Source: Prado023 sp963753075 (GTDB taxonomy: Bacteria > Actinomycetota > Actinomycetes > S36-B12 > CAIYMF01). Taken from it: DNA of 64,000 nucleotides. The notes under the pieces are model-generated. The model ran no database searches and was not told the DNA's origin. It worked only from the letters and a program-made list of their open reading frames with translations. The position numbers and the translations under genes are program-made. The stretch lies in NCBI GenBank assembly GCA_963753075.1, contig CAVWAR010000017.1, positions 372,001 through 436,000 on the forward strand, given 5' to 3'. Of the stretch, positions 35,509 through 44,595 are shown piece by piece. The stretch's first letter is position 1. Each line of letters starts with the position of its first letter.

Positions 35509-37776
35509 GTGGCCGATCCGGAGACCCTGCCCGTCGAGGCGGCGGCGGAGTCACCCTCAGGGTTGCGCTCCCGGCTGTCCCGGATGGCCGGCCGCGGGTC
35601 CGGAGCGCCCCCGGAGCTTGAGCCGATCCTGCGCACGCTGAAGCAGTTCCACCCCAAGAGCGACACGCGGGTCGTGATCCAGGCCTACGAGACCGCTTGG
35701 GAGCTGCACCGGGAGCAGAAGCGGCGCTCCGGCGATCCGTACATCACCCACCCGCTGGCGGTCGCCCAGATCCTGGCTGATCTGGGCATGACCGGCCCGA
35801 CGCTGGCAGCCGCGCTGCTGCACGACACCGTCGAGGACACCGGCTACACGCTGGCCGAGCTGCGATCGGACTTCGGCGAGGAGATCGCCTCCCTCGTCGA
35901 TGGCGTGACCAAGCTGGACAAGGTGACCTACGGCGCCTCCAGCGCGGCCGAGACCGTCCGCAAGATGGTCGTGGCCATGGCCCGCGACATCCGGGTCCTG
36001 GTCATCAAGCTCACCGACCGCCTGCACAACATGCGCACGCTCCAGTGGCTGCCACCGGAGAAGCAGGTCATCAAGGCCCGCGAGACGCTGGAGATCTACG
36101 CGCCCCTGGCCCACAGGCTGGGCATGAACACCGTGAAGTGGGAGCTGGAGGACCTCTCCTTCGCGACCCTGCACCCGAAGATGTACGAGGAGATCGTCCG
36201 GCTCGTCGGCCAGCGCGCACCTGCCCGCGAGCAGTTCCTCGAGGTGGTGATCAGCGACATCGAGGAACGGCTCCGCGCGGGCCGCATCCGGGCCACCGTG
36301 ACGGGCCGGCCGAAGCACTACTACTCGGTCTACCAGAAGATGATCGTGCGCGGACATGACTTCTCCGACATCTACGACCTGGTCGGTGTCCGGATCCTGG
36401 TCGACTCGGTGCGTGACTGCTACGCCGTCCTCGGCACCCTGCATGCAGCGTGGAACCCCCTGCCCGGGCGGTTCAAGGACTACATCGCGATGCCCAAGTT
36501 CAACATGTACCAGTCCCTGCACACGACGGTCATCGGGCCGGAGGGCAAGCCGGTCGAGATCCAGATCCGCACTCACGAGATGCACCGCTCGGCCGAGTAC
36601 GGCATCGCCGCGCACTGGCGCTACAAGCAGAACGAGGTCGGCGGTAAACTCGGTCCGGACGACCTGGGCTGGCTGCGTCAGCTCGTGGAGTGGCAGCGCG
36701 AGACCGAGGACCCCGGCGAGTTCCTGGAGTCACTGCGATATGACCTGGGCTCCACCGAGGTGTTCGTGTTCACCCCTCGAGGTGACGTCATCGCACTTCC
36801 CTCGGGCTCGACGCCGGTGGACTTCGCCTATGCGGTGCACACCGAGCTGGGGCATCGATGCGTCGGTGCCCGGGTCAACGGCCGGTTGGTGCCGCTGGAC
36901 AGCCCGCTGACCAACGGCGACGCCGTGGAGGTCTTCACGTCCAAGGCGGAGGGCGCCGGTCCCAGCCGCGACTGGTTGACGTTCGTGCGCAGCCCCCGGG
37001 CCCGGAGCAAGATCAAGGCCTGGTTCTCGCGCGAGCGACGCGAGGAGGCGATCGAGAAGGGCAAGGACCAGCTGCTCAAGGCGATGCGCAAGGAGGGGGT
37101 CTCGGTCCACCGGCTGCTGTCCACGGCCGCCCTGACATCGGTTGCCGCCGAGCTGCGCCAGAACGACGTCAGCGCGCTGTACGCGTCGATCGGCGAGGGC
37201 CGGATCGGGCCGCAGACCGTGATCCACCGGTTGGTGGCCACGGCAGGGGGCGCCTCGGCGGCCGCCGATGACGCCGCGGAGGGGATCACCCCGAAGGCCA
37301 TCCCCAGGGTCCGACAGCGCTCGGACGGCGACCCCGGCGTGACGGTGATCGGCTCGCAGCTCGGTGACGTCTGGGTGAAGTTGGCCAAGTGCTGCACGCC
37401 GGTGCCCGGCGACGAGATCACGGGTTTCGTCACCCGGGGGAATGGGGTGTCGGTGCACCGGGCCGACTGCACCAACATCGCCTCCATGTCCGGCCAGGCG
37501 GAGCGTTTCGTCCCCGTGACATGGTCACCGGGAGCCTCCTCGGTGTTCCTCGTCAACGTCCAGGTCGAGGCCCTGGACCGCACCCGGCTGTTGGCCGACA
37601 TCACCCATGTGCTCTCCGATCAGCACGTCGACATCCTCTCGGCCTCGGTGTCAACCACCAAGGAGCGGATCGCGGTCTCGCGGTTCACCTTCGAGATGGG
37701 CGATCCCAAGCACCTGGGGTCGGTGCTTCGGGCGGTACGAAGCGTCGAGGGTGTGTTCGACGCCTACCGCATCTAG
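35509..37776 (+). CDS. rel: Bifunctional (p)ppGpp synthetase/hydrolase Rel
   Basis: Makes and destroys the stringent-response alarmone; 755 residues. The hydrolase HD site is intact (LLHDTVEDTGYT, near residues 105-115, and DRLHNMRTL), so it should work in both directions. The synthetase domain has GRPKHYYSVYQKM, DLVGVRILVD and FNMYQSLHTTVIGP. TGS (FTPRGDVIALPSGSTPVDFAYAVH-like) and C-terminal zinc-finger (AKCCTPVPGD) and ACT regions follow. AGGAGG before GTG 35509 sets the start. A hairpin overlaps the stop. Confidence 0.95.
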   Translation: MADPETLPVEAAAESPSGLRSRLSRMAGRGSGAPPELEPILRTLKQFHPKSDTRVVIQAYETAWELHREQKRRSGDPYITHPLAVAQILADLGMTGPTLAAALLHDTVEDTGYTLAELRSDFGEEIASLVDGVTKLDKVTYGASSAAETVRKMVVAMARDIRVLVIKLTDRLHNMRTLQWLPPEKQVIKARETLEIYAPLAHRLGMNTVKWELEDLSFATLHPKMYEEIVRLVGQRAPAREQFLEVVISDIEERLRAGRIRATVTGRPKHYYSVYQKMIVRGHDFSDIYDLVGVRILVDSVRDCYAVLGTLHAAWNPLPGRFKDYIAMPKFNMYQSLHTTVIGPEGKPVEIQIRTHEMHRSAEYGIAAHWRYKQNEVGGKLGPDDLGWLRQLVEWQRETEDPGEFLESLRYDLGSTEVFVFTPRGDVIALPSGSTPVDFAYAVHTELGHRCVGARVNGRLVPLDSPLTNGDAVEVFTSKAEGAGPSRDWLTFVRSPRARSKIKAWFSRERREEAIEKGKDQLLKAMRKEGVSVHRLLSTAALTSVAAELRQNDVSALYASIGEGRIGPQTVIHRLVATAGGASAAADDAAEGITPKAIPRVRQRSDGDPGVTVIGSQLGDVWVKLAKCCTPVPGDEITGFVTRGNGVSVHRADCTNIASMSGQAERFVPVTWSPGASSVFLVNVQVEALDRTRLLADITHVLSDQHVDILSASVSTTKERIAVSRFTFEMGDPKHLGSVLRAVRSVEGVFDAYRI

Positions 37777-37796
37777 GCCCGCAGTGATCGCGGGCC
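37776..37796. terminator. Hairpin between rel and the DUF349 gene
   Basis: GGCCCGC (37776-37782) pairs with GCGGGCC (37790-37796) over a 7-base loop, between convergent genes. Confidence 0.6.
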
Positions 37797-37811
37797 GAGC
37801 TGACCCGCGGA

Positions 37812-39053
37812 TCAGCCGGAGTACTCCGCCAGTGACTTCTCGGCTGCCTCCAGGAGCGACTGCGTCTGGGTGATCCGGCCGCGCAGATCGGACTCCGTGC
37901 GGGTGTCTCCGGCGGCGGCAGCCTTGTCGGCCTGCTTCTGGAGCTTGTCCAGGGATGCGCGGAAGGTGGCAACGGTGGACTCGGCCAGCGCACGCTTGGC
38001 TGGGTCGGTTCGGCGCCACTGGTCGTCCTCGGCGTGCTTGATGGCCGACTCGACCTTGCGCAGACGTCCCTCGACCCTGTCTCGATCCCCGCGCGGGACG
38101 TGCCCGATGGCGTTCCAGCGCTCGCCGATGCTGCGCATCGCAGAGCGGGCAGCATCGAGGTCGGTGATCGGCAGGAGGGCCTCGGCCTCTGCGGCCAGCG
38201 CCTCCTTGGCAGCCAGGTTCTCCCGCTGGTCGCCGTCGCGCTCGGACTGCGCGGTGTTCCGCGCGGAGAAGAAGACGTCCTGGGCAGCGCGGAACCGGGT
38301 CCACAGCCGGTCCTCGTCGGTGCGCCCAGCGCGGGGTGCGGCCTTCCACTCGTCCATCAGGCCTCGGTAGGCGCGGGAAGTCTCGGCCCACTCGGTGCTC
38401 GTCGACAGCGCCTCGGCGCGGCCGATGATGTCCTCCTTGACTGCTGTGGCCTCCTTGCGTGCCGCATCCAGGGTCGCGAAGTGCGCCCGGCGGGCCTTGT
38501 CGAAGGCTGAGCGCGACGAGCTGAATCGCTTCCAGAGTTCCTGCTCGGCCTCGCGGGTCGCGCGGTCGCCGCGAGGGAGCGCGGTCCACTGCTCCTGCAG
38601 CTCCTTGAACCGATCGCCGGTGGCCTTCCAGTGGGTCGAGTCAGCCAGGCGCTCGGCCTCCTCGGCGATGGCGGTCCGGGCGGCCATGGTTCGGACCCGG
38701 GCCTCCTCGCGGGCAGCCGCGGCGGCCTCCTTGCGGGCCGCACCGGCCGTGTCGAGCTGCTCGGCCAGGCTGGTCAGGACCGCCAGGTCGCCGACCACGT
38801 GTGGGTTCTCGACGGCCTCACGCAGCTTGGTCACCACGATCGTGACGGACTCCGGACTGCCCTTGCCGTCCTTGAGTCGAACCAGCAGGAGGTCAGCCTC
38901 GGCCTTGAGACCGTCGTACTTGCGCTCGAAGAAGGCAAGGCCCTCGGCAGGAGCCCCGGCAGCCCACTGGCCGACAGCGATCTCCTCGCCGTCGGGTCGA
39001 CGGACGAACACGGTGCCATCGTCTGCCACGCGTCCGTGGGCGTGCTCGGTCAT
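37812..39053 (-). CDS. DUF349 repeat coiled-coil protein
   Basis: 413 residues, cytosolic, function unknown. At least three DUF349 helical repeats are visible by their W-x7-P-R-x6-D/E-x3-WxRF pattern (WTALPRGDRATREAEQELWKRF, WKAAPRAGRTDEDRLWTRF, WNAIGHVPRGDRDRVEGRL). Much of the chain is charged helix and should be coiled coil. ATG 39053 is set by GGAGGG on the minus strand. It stands next to the cyclophilin gene, as in related actinobacteria near rel. Confidence 0.85.
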   Translation of the reverse strand: MTEHAHGRVADDGTVFVRRPDGEEIAVGQWAAGAPAEGLAFFERKYDGLKAEADLLLVRLKDGKGSPESVTIVVTKLREAVENPHVVGDLAVLTSLAEQLDTAGAARKEAAAAAREEARVRTMAARTAIAEEAERLADSTHWKATGDRFKELQEQWTALPRGDRATREAEQELWKRFSSSRSAFDKARRAHFATLDAARKEATAVKEDIIGRAEALSTSTEWAETSRAYRGLMDEWKAAPRAGRTDEDRLWTRFRAAQDVFFSARNTAQSERDGDQRENLAAKEALAAEAEALLPITDLDAARSAMRSIGERWNAIGHVPRGDRDRVEGRLRKVESAIKHAEDDQWRRTDPAKRALAESTVATFRASLDKLQKQADKAAAAGDTRTESDLRGRITQTQSLLEAAEKSLAEYSG

Positions 39054-39109
39054 GCTGGTAACCCTCCGTTGTCCGGTGCCGGCCATTGTCCCACGGGATG
39101 GGAACGGAC

Positions 39110-39967
39110 TCAGCCCTGCGCCTGCGACACCGTTGCCGCCTCGATCCCGATCGGTGCGGCGGGTGCCCCGTCCGTGCCGCCGCCCGCGACGCCGGCCCCG
39201 GCCACCTGCTCGACGATGTCGAGCCCGGAGCTCACCTGTCCCCAGATGGTGTAGTTGGGCGGCAGGGTCGTGTCCTCGTACACGAGGAAGAACTGGCTGC
39301 CCGACGTGCCCGGCCCGGCGTTGGCCATGGCCACGGTGCCCGCCGGGTAGTTGGTTTCGCCCTCCGCGGGCAGGTTCTCGTCGGGGATCGTGAAGCCCGG
39401 GCCGCCAGTACCGGTCGCCGTCGGATCGCCGCACTGCAGGACCTTGATGCCCTCGGTCGTCAGCCGGTGGCACAGGGTCGAGTCGAAGTACCCCTCCTGG
39501 GCCAGGAAGAGCATGGCGTTGACCGTCTCGGGGGCGGCCTCGGCCTCGGTGTCGATCACGATCTCGCCACAGTTGGTGTCCAACACGAGTTGGAGGTCGG
39601 CCTGGTCCCCGGGCGACATCTCGGGGGCAGCGTCAAAGGACAGCGGCTCGGTGGGGGGCGTGGGGGCAGGATCACAGCCCTCCAGTGCCACCGCGGAGGC
39701 CGCCGTGCTCGGCTCAGCCGACGCTGCCGCTGACGCGCTCGGGTCCGGGGCCGCGACGTCATCGCTGCTGGTGCTGGGCCACAGGACGAGCACCGCGACT
39801 CCGATGACGGCCACGAGCGCGGCGATTCCCCAGCCGATGCGCATGTGCCGCCGATGCTGGGACTCGCGCTGTGCGCGCCGGGCAGTCTGCCGCTCCAGCT
39901 TCGCGGCGGCCAGCTCCTTGCGACGCTTGTTGCTCGCCCCGGTGCCGGGCTTCTTCTCGTTCGACAC
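39110..39967 (-). CDS. Cyclophilin-type peptidyl-prolyl isomerase, membrane anchored
   Basis: 285 residues. A basic cytoplasmic stretch (RRKELAAAKLERQTARRAQRE-like, predicted helix) is followed by one membrane helix (IGWGIAALVAVIGVAVLVLW), a Ser/Ala/Pro linker and the cyclophilin domain. The catalytic Arg is kept in CHRLTTEGIKVLQCGDP; FxFxxQGGD is replaced by LQCGDP as in other actinobacterial PpiB. GTSGSQFFLVYEDT is intact. I chose GTG 39967, with GGGAG eight bases before it; GTG 39982 is possible. It should fold proteins outside the membrane. Confidence 0.88.
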   Translation of the reverse strand: MSNEKKPGTGASNKRRKELAAAKLERQTARRAQRESQHRRHMRIGWGIAALVAVIGVAVLVLWPSTSSDDVAAPDPSASAAASAEPSTAASAVALEGCDPAPTPPTEPLSFDAAPEMSPGDQADLQLVLDTNCGEIVIDTEAEAAPETVNAMLFLAQEGYFDSTLCHRLTTEGIKVLQCGDPTATGTGGPGFTIPDENLPAEGETNYPAGTVAMANAGPGTSGSQFFLVYEDTTLPPNYTIWGQVSSGLDIVEQVAGAGVAGGGTDGAPAAPIGIEAATVSQAQG

Positions 39968-40076
39968 GTCACGTGCTCCCACAGTCGGTGGTGTTCGGCT
40001 CGGCAGCGAGTCTATGCGCGTGGTCGTGGGCGCCCGCGTCGACTCGCGCGGTTATGCCGGGGGGTGGGCTGCCGGA

Positions 40077-40082
40077 TACCCT
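40077..40082 (+). promoter_or_regulatory. -10 box TACCCT of the MBL-hisS-aspS operon
   Basis: TACCCT lies 55 bases before ATG 40138 in the divergent gap. The next three genes overlap, so it may serve all. Confidence 0.45.
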
Positions 40083-40137
40083 TGGGGCCGTCCGGCGCAG
40101 CGCCTGGACGATGCCGACCGCCTCGAGGGAGCCCCTC

Positions 40138-40845
40138 ATGCTCATCGCCGGATTCCCGGCTGGCCCGTTCGGGACCAACTGCTGGATCCTGGCCCCCGGA
40201 CCGCGCAGTGAAGCCGTCATCATCGATCCGGGGATGGACAGCCAGCGTGGGATCGAGCAGGTGGTGAGCGAGCACGGGCTGCACCCGGTGGCCGTGGTCC
40301 TCACCCACGGGCACCTGGACCACATGTGGTCGGTGCTGCCGGTCAGTGATGGCTACGACATCCCCGCCTGGATCCACCCCGGCGATCGGGCGCTGCTGGC
40401 CGACCCGTGGGCAGGGGTCGCCGGCGAGACACGTGCGATGTTCGCCTCCGTGGTCGGCGCGACCGACTTCGCCGAGCCCTCCGACGTGCGCGAGCTGTCC
40501 GACGGCGCGTCCCTGGAGATCGCCGGGATGACGTTCACGGCTGACCACGCCCCGGGCCATACCCCCGGCTCGACCGCCTTCCGGATGCTCGACACCGGCG
40601 CAGAGCCACTGATGCTCTCCGGGGACCTCCTGTTCGCCGGCGCGATCGGACGCACCGATCTCCCCGGTGGGGACCACGCCGCGATGCTGGACTCCCTGGC
40701 CCGGGTGGTGCTCGCCCAGCCCGACGACATGCTGGTCCTGCCCGGGCACGGCGAGACCACGACCATCGGCGCCGAGCGGCGGATCAACCCGTTCCTGCAG
40801 GGCCTGACCCCGCCGGGCGCTGACCTGCCCGGAGCTGGCGCATGA
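40138..40845 (+). CDS. MBL-fold metal-dependent hydrolase (glyoxalase II-like)
   Basis: 235 residues. The metal site is complete: LTHGHLDHMW (HxHxDH, about residues 60-69), DHAPGHTPGS, SGDLLFAGAIGRTDL and LPGHGETTTIG. This matches Rv2581c, next to hisS in mycobacteria, annotated as a glyoxalase II-like enzyme; the true thioester is unknown. ATG 40138 follows GAGGGA. The stop overlaps hisS by four bases. Confidence 0.88.
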   Translation: MLIAGFPAGPFGTNCWILAPGPRSEAVIIDPGMDSQRGIEQVVSEHGLHPVAVVLTHGHLDHMWSVLPVSDGYDIPAWIHPGDRALLADPWAGVAGETRAMFASVVGATDFAEPSDVRELSDGASLEIAGMTFTADHAPGHTPGSTAFRMLDTGAEPLMLSGDLLFAGAIGRTDLPGGDHAAMLDSLARVVLAQPDDMLVLPGHGETTTIGAERRINPFLQGLTPPGADLPGAGA

Positions 40846-42209
40846 GCCGACCTGCAGCCCTGTCGGGCTTCCCGGAGTACCTGCCGGCGGGCCGGATCGT
40901 CGAGCAGCACGTCCTGGACACCGTGCGCCGGGTGTTCGAGCTGCACGGGTTCGCATCGGTGGAGACCCGTGCCGTCGAACCGTTGGACCTGATGGCCCAG
41001 AAGGGCGAGATCGACAAGGAGATCTACGTCCTGCGGCGCCTGCACGCCCCTGCCGACGAGCCGGACGCCGGACTCGGCCTGCACTTCGACCTCACGGTCC
41101 CGTTCGCCCGCTACGTGGTCCAGAACGCCGGGCACCTGGAGTTCCCGTTCCGCCGGTACCAGATCCAGAAGGTGTGGCGCGGCGAGCGACCGCAGGAGGG
41201 GCGCTACCGCGAGTTCACCCAGGCCGACATCGACATCGTGGGCCGCGACACCCTGCCGTTCCATCACGAGGTGGATGTCGCCCTGCTGATGGCCGAGGTC
41301 TTCCGGGAGCTGCCCATGCCCCCGGCCGTCATCCTGGTCAACAACCGCAAGATCTCGGAGGGGTTCTTCCTCGGGGCCGGCGCGACCGACACGGCGGCCG
41401 CACTGCGGGCCATCGACAAGCTGGACAAGATCGGTCCGGAGCGGGTCGGTGAGCTGCTGCGGTCCGAGGCGGGCCTGTCGGCGGACGGTGCGCGCAAGTG
41501 CCTGGCGCTGGCCGGGATCCGCAGCCCGGACACGAGCTTCGTGGCGCACGTGCGCGCACTGGGCGTGCAGCACGAGCTGCTGGACGAGGGCCTCGAGGAG
41601 CTCGGCACGGTGGTGGCGGCAGCGGCGCAGCGCATGCCCGGCGCGGTGGTCGCCGACCTGAGGGTCGCCCGGGGCCTGGACTACTACACCGGGACGGTCT
41701 ACGAGACCGAGCTGGTCGGATTCGAGGACTTCGGCTCGGTCTGCTCCGGTGGGCGCTACGACGCGCTGGCCAGTGACGGGCGGGCCACCTACCCCGGGGT
41801 CGGCATCTCGCTGGGCGTGTCGCGCCTCATGGGCGTCCTGCTCGGCCGCGGCCTGGCCCGCTCGACCCGCTCGGTGCCCACGTGCGTGCTCGTCGCGGTC
41901 GCCGACGAGGCCAGCCGCGAGGGGTCGGACTCCATCGCCGCTGCCCTGCGGGCGCGTGGGATCCCCACCGAGGTGGCCCCGCGCGCCGACAGGTTCGGCA
42001 AGCAGATCCGCTACGCCGACCGGCGTGGCATCCCGTACGTGTGGTTCCCGGGCGAGGCCGGCGACTCGGTCAAGGACATCCGGACCGGCGACCAGCTCCC
42101 CACAGATCCAGCCATCTGGACACCGCCCGCGCAGGACCTGCACCCCCGCGTGCTGCCCACGACCGACCCGGCCGAGATCTCGGCTGCCGACGAGGAGAGC
42201 CCCCGATGA
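40842..42209 (+). CDS. hisS: Histidine-tRNA ligase
   Basis: Class II synthetase of 455 residues. Motif 1 lies near TRAVEPLDLMAQKGE, motif 2 is YQIQKVWRGERPQEGRYREFTQ-like, and the histidine-specific blocks are LDYYTGTVYE (HisA) and CSGGRYDAL (HisB). Motif 3 is GVGISLGVSRLMGVL. A C-terminal anticodon domain follows. Its start overlaps the MBL gene and its stop overlaps aspS, so the three are one transcript. Confidence 0.95.
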   Translation: MSRPAALSGFPEYLPAGRIVEQHVLDTVRRVFELHGFASVETRAVEPLDLMAQKGEIDKEIYVLRRLHAPADEPDAGLGLHFDLTVPFARYVVQNAGHLEFPFRRYQIQKVWRGERPQEGRYREFTQADIDIVGRDTLPFHHEVDVALLMAEVFRELPMPPAVILVNNRKISEGFFLGAGATDTAAALRAIDKLDKIGPERVGELLRSEAGLSADGARKCLALAGIRSPDTSFVAHVRALGVQHELLDEGLEELGTVVAAAAQRMPGAVVADLRVARGLDYYTGTVYETELVGFEDFGSVCSGGRYDALASDGRATYPGVGISLGVSRLMGVLLGRGLARSTRSVPTCVLVAVADEASREGSDSIAAALRARGIPTEVAPRADRFGKQIRYADRRGIPYVWFPGEAGDSVKDIRTGDQLPTDPAIWTPPAQDLHPRVLPTTDPAEISAADEESPR

Positions 42210-43951
42210 TCCGTACCCGTGAGGCCGGCACGTTGCGCGCCGAGGATGTCGGGCAGAGCGTCACGCTGGCCGGCTGGATCGGCCGTCGGCGCGACCACGG
42301 CGGGGTCGCCTTCCTCGACCTGCGTGATGGCTCGGGCATCGCCCAGGTCGTGGTCCACGATCCCGAGGTCGCCCACCCGCTGCGCAACGAGTTCTGCGTG
42401 AAGGTGGTGGGGCAGGTGGTGGCCCGCCCCGAGGGCAACGAGAACCCCGACCTGCCCACCGGGGCGGTCGAGGTGATGGTGGACAGCCTCGAGGTGCTCT
42501 CCGAGGCCTCGGCGCTGCCGTTCCCGATCGACGACCACGTCGAGGTCGGCGAGGAGGCGCGCCTGCGCTTCCGGTACCTCGACCTGCGCCGCCCCGAGCC
42601 GGCCCGGATCCTCCGGCTGCGGTCACGGGTCAACCAGATCGCTCGCGAGGTGCTTTTCGACCGGGACTTCCTCGAGATCGAGACCCCGACGCTGACCCGG
42701 TCGACCCCCGAGGGTGCCCGTGACTTCCTGGTGCCGGTCCGGCTGCAGCCGGGCAACTGGTACGCCCTCCCGCAGTCACCGCAGCTGTTCAAGCAGCTGC
42801 TGATGGTTGCGGGCATGGAGCGCTACTTCCAGATCGCGCGCTGCTACCGCGACGAGGACTTCCGCAAGGACCGGCAGCCGGAGTTCACGCAGCTCGACAT
42901 CGAGATGAGCTTCGCCGAGCAGTCAGATGTGCTCGAGGTCGGCGAGGCAGTCATCCGGGCGCTGTGGGCGGGCACTGTCGGGCATGAGATCGGCGAGATC
43001 CCACACATGACCTTCGCCGAGGCGATGCGCCGCTTCGGGTCGGACAAGCCCGACCTGCGCTTCGGGGTCGAGCTCGTGGAGCTCACCGACTACTTCGCCT
43101 CGACGCCGTTCCGCGTGTTCCAGGCGCCGTACGTGGGGGCTGTTGTGATGCCCGGTGGCGGCTCGCAGCCGCGGCGGACCTTCGACGCGTGGCAGGAGTG
43201 GGCCAAGCAGCGCGGTGCACGCGGCCTGGCCTACGTCACGGTTGCCGAGGACGGGACCCTGGGTGGTCCGGTCGCCAAGAACATCACCGAGGCCGAGCGA
43301 GCCGGTCTGGCTGCCGCCACCGGAGCCGAGCCCGGGGACTGCATCTTCTTCGCCGCGGGATCAGCCCCGGACGCCCGAGCGCTGCTGGGGGCTGCCCGGT
43401 TGGAGATCGCTGAGCGCTGCGCGCTGATCGATCCCGATGAGTGGTCGTTCCTGTGGGTGGTCGATGCCCCCGTGTTCGAGGCAGTCGTCGACGATGACGG
43501 GACGGAGGGGTGGACGGCCGTGCATCATCCGTTCACCGCGCCGAATGCGGACTGGATCGATCGGTTCGAGCAGTCCCCGGGGGAGGCGCTGGCCAACGCC
43601 TATGACCTCGTCTGCAACGGCAACGAGATCGGTGGTGGATCGATCCGTATCCACCGCGCTGACGTGCAGGAGCGCGCCTTCCGGGTGCTGGGCATCGACG
43701 AGCAGGAGGCCCAGGACAAGTTCGGGTTCCTCCTTGATGCGTTCGCCTACGGCCCACCGCCGCACGGCGGGGTGGCCTTCGGCTGGGATCGGATCGTCAT
43801 GCTGCTGACCGGCGCGTCGTCGCTGCGCGAGGTGATCGCGTTCCCGAAGACCGGTGCCGGGCAGGACCCGCTGACCGGGGCACCCACCCCGATCACCCCC
43901 GCCCAGCGCAAGGAGGCAGGCATCGACGCCACGCCAGAGGCCGCCTCGTAG
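42206..43951 (+). CDS. aspS: Aspartate-tRNA ligase
   Basis: Class IIb synthetase of 581 residues with N-terminal OB fold (VTLAGWIGRRRDHGGVAFLDLRD), motif 2 MERYFQIARCYRDEDFRKDRQPEF-like, a bacterial GAD insertion (about residues 290-420) and motif 3 GGVAFGWDRIVMLLTG. Bacteria with GatCAB often use such an enzyme to charge tRNA-Asn as well; that cannot be judged here. ATG 42206 overlaps hisS. Confidence 0.95.
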   Translation: MIRTREAGTLRAEDVGQSVTLAGWIGRRRDHGGVAFLDLRDGSGIAQVVVHDPEVAHPLRNEFCVKVVGQVVARPEGNENPDLPTGAVEVMVDSLEVLSEASALPFPIDDHVEVGEEARLRFRYLDLRRPEPARILRLRSRVNQIAREVLFDRDFLEIETPTLTRSTPEGARDFLVPVRLQPGNWYALPQSPQLFKQLLMVAGMERYFQIARCYRDEDFRKDRQPEFTQLDIEMSFAEQSDVLEVGEAVIRALWAGTVGHEIGEIPHMTFAEAMRRFGSDKPDLRFGVELVELTDYFASTPFRVFQAPYVGAVVMPGGGSQPRRTFDAWQEWAKQRGARGLAYVTVAEDGTLGGPVAKNITEAERAGLAAATGAEPGDCIFFAAGSAPDARALLGAARLEIAERCALIDPDEWSFLWVVDAPVFEAVVDDDGTEGWTAVHHPFTAPNADWIDRFEQSPGEALANAYDLVCNGNEIGGGSIRIHRADVQERAFRVLGIDEQEAQDKFGFLLDAFAYGPPPHGGVAFGWDRIVMLLTGASSLREVIAFPKTGAGQDPLTGAPTPITPAQRKEAGIDATPEAAS

Positions 43952-43954
43952 GCT
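43949..43954 (+). promoter_or_regulatory. -10 box TAGGCT of copC
   Basis: TAGGCT overlaps the aspS stop and lies 53 bases before the copC ATG. Confidence 0.45.
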
Positions 43955-44007
43955 GGAGGGCGCTGGACGCCGGCCACGGGGCCCGACAACATCAGGAGGG
44001 ATTGCCT

Positions 44008-44595
44008 ATGCGGACCCACATCCGGCATGGCTGGATCGCCGGGATCCTCGCATCGCTGATGCTGCTCGTCGGGGTGGCACCTGCTGGCGCCCACGCCGAG
44101 CTGGACTCCTCGGATCCCGTGGACGGAGCCACCCTTGCCTCGGCACCGAGCGCGCTGACCTTCACCTTCGGGGAGGACGTCCTCGAGCAGGGCAACGCCG
44201 TCACCCTGACTGTCGTCGACTCCGGCTCCCGCCTGGAGCTGGGCCCGCTGGGCATCGATGGTGCGGTGGTGTCCGTGGACTGGCCTGCGGCCAGCCCCGC
44301 TGGGACGTTCCGTGCCGCCTACCGGGTCGTGTCCGCCGACGGGCATCCGATCGACGGGTCCATCACCTTCACGGTCGAGCAGGCGGTCGGCGAGGCCGAG
44401 GACACGCCGACAGCGGTCGCCGAGACACCGGCACCTGTCATGGCCAGCGCTGCGGCCGCGTCTGCGACCCCGACCCCGACCCCGACCGGCGAGGCCGGGG
44501 CTGACAGCGGGCCGCTCGCGTGGATCATCTGGCTGGCTCTTGCGGTGCTGATCGGCGTCGGCGCCGGGGCATGGGTCATGCGACGGACCCGATGA
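44008..44595 (+). CDS. CopC domain copper-binding protein, membrane anchored
   Basis: 195 residues. A signal peptide ends in PAGAHA so that the mature chain would begin at or near His of HAELDSSDPVDGATL, the usual N-terminal copper ligand of CopC. The second site His is in VVSADGHPIDGSI. A Thr/Pro/Ala linker and a C-terminal helix (IIWLALAVLIGVGAGAWVM) follow, ending in arginines, so it is held on the outer face of the membrane. AGGAGGG seven bases before ATG 44008 sets the start. It overlaps the CopD-CtaG gene by four bases and probably hands copper to it. Confidence 0.9.
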   Translation: MRTHIRHGWIAGILASLMLLVGVAPAGAHAELDSSDPVDGATLASAPSALTFTFGEDVLEQGNAVTLTVVDSGSRLELGPLGIDGAVVSVDWPAASPAGTFRAAYRVVSADGHPIDGSITFTVEQAVGEAEDTPTAVAETPAPVMASAAAASATPTPTPTGEAGADSGPLAWIIWLALAVLIGVGAGAWVMRRTR

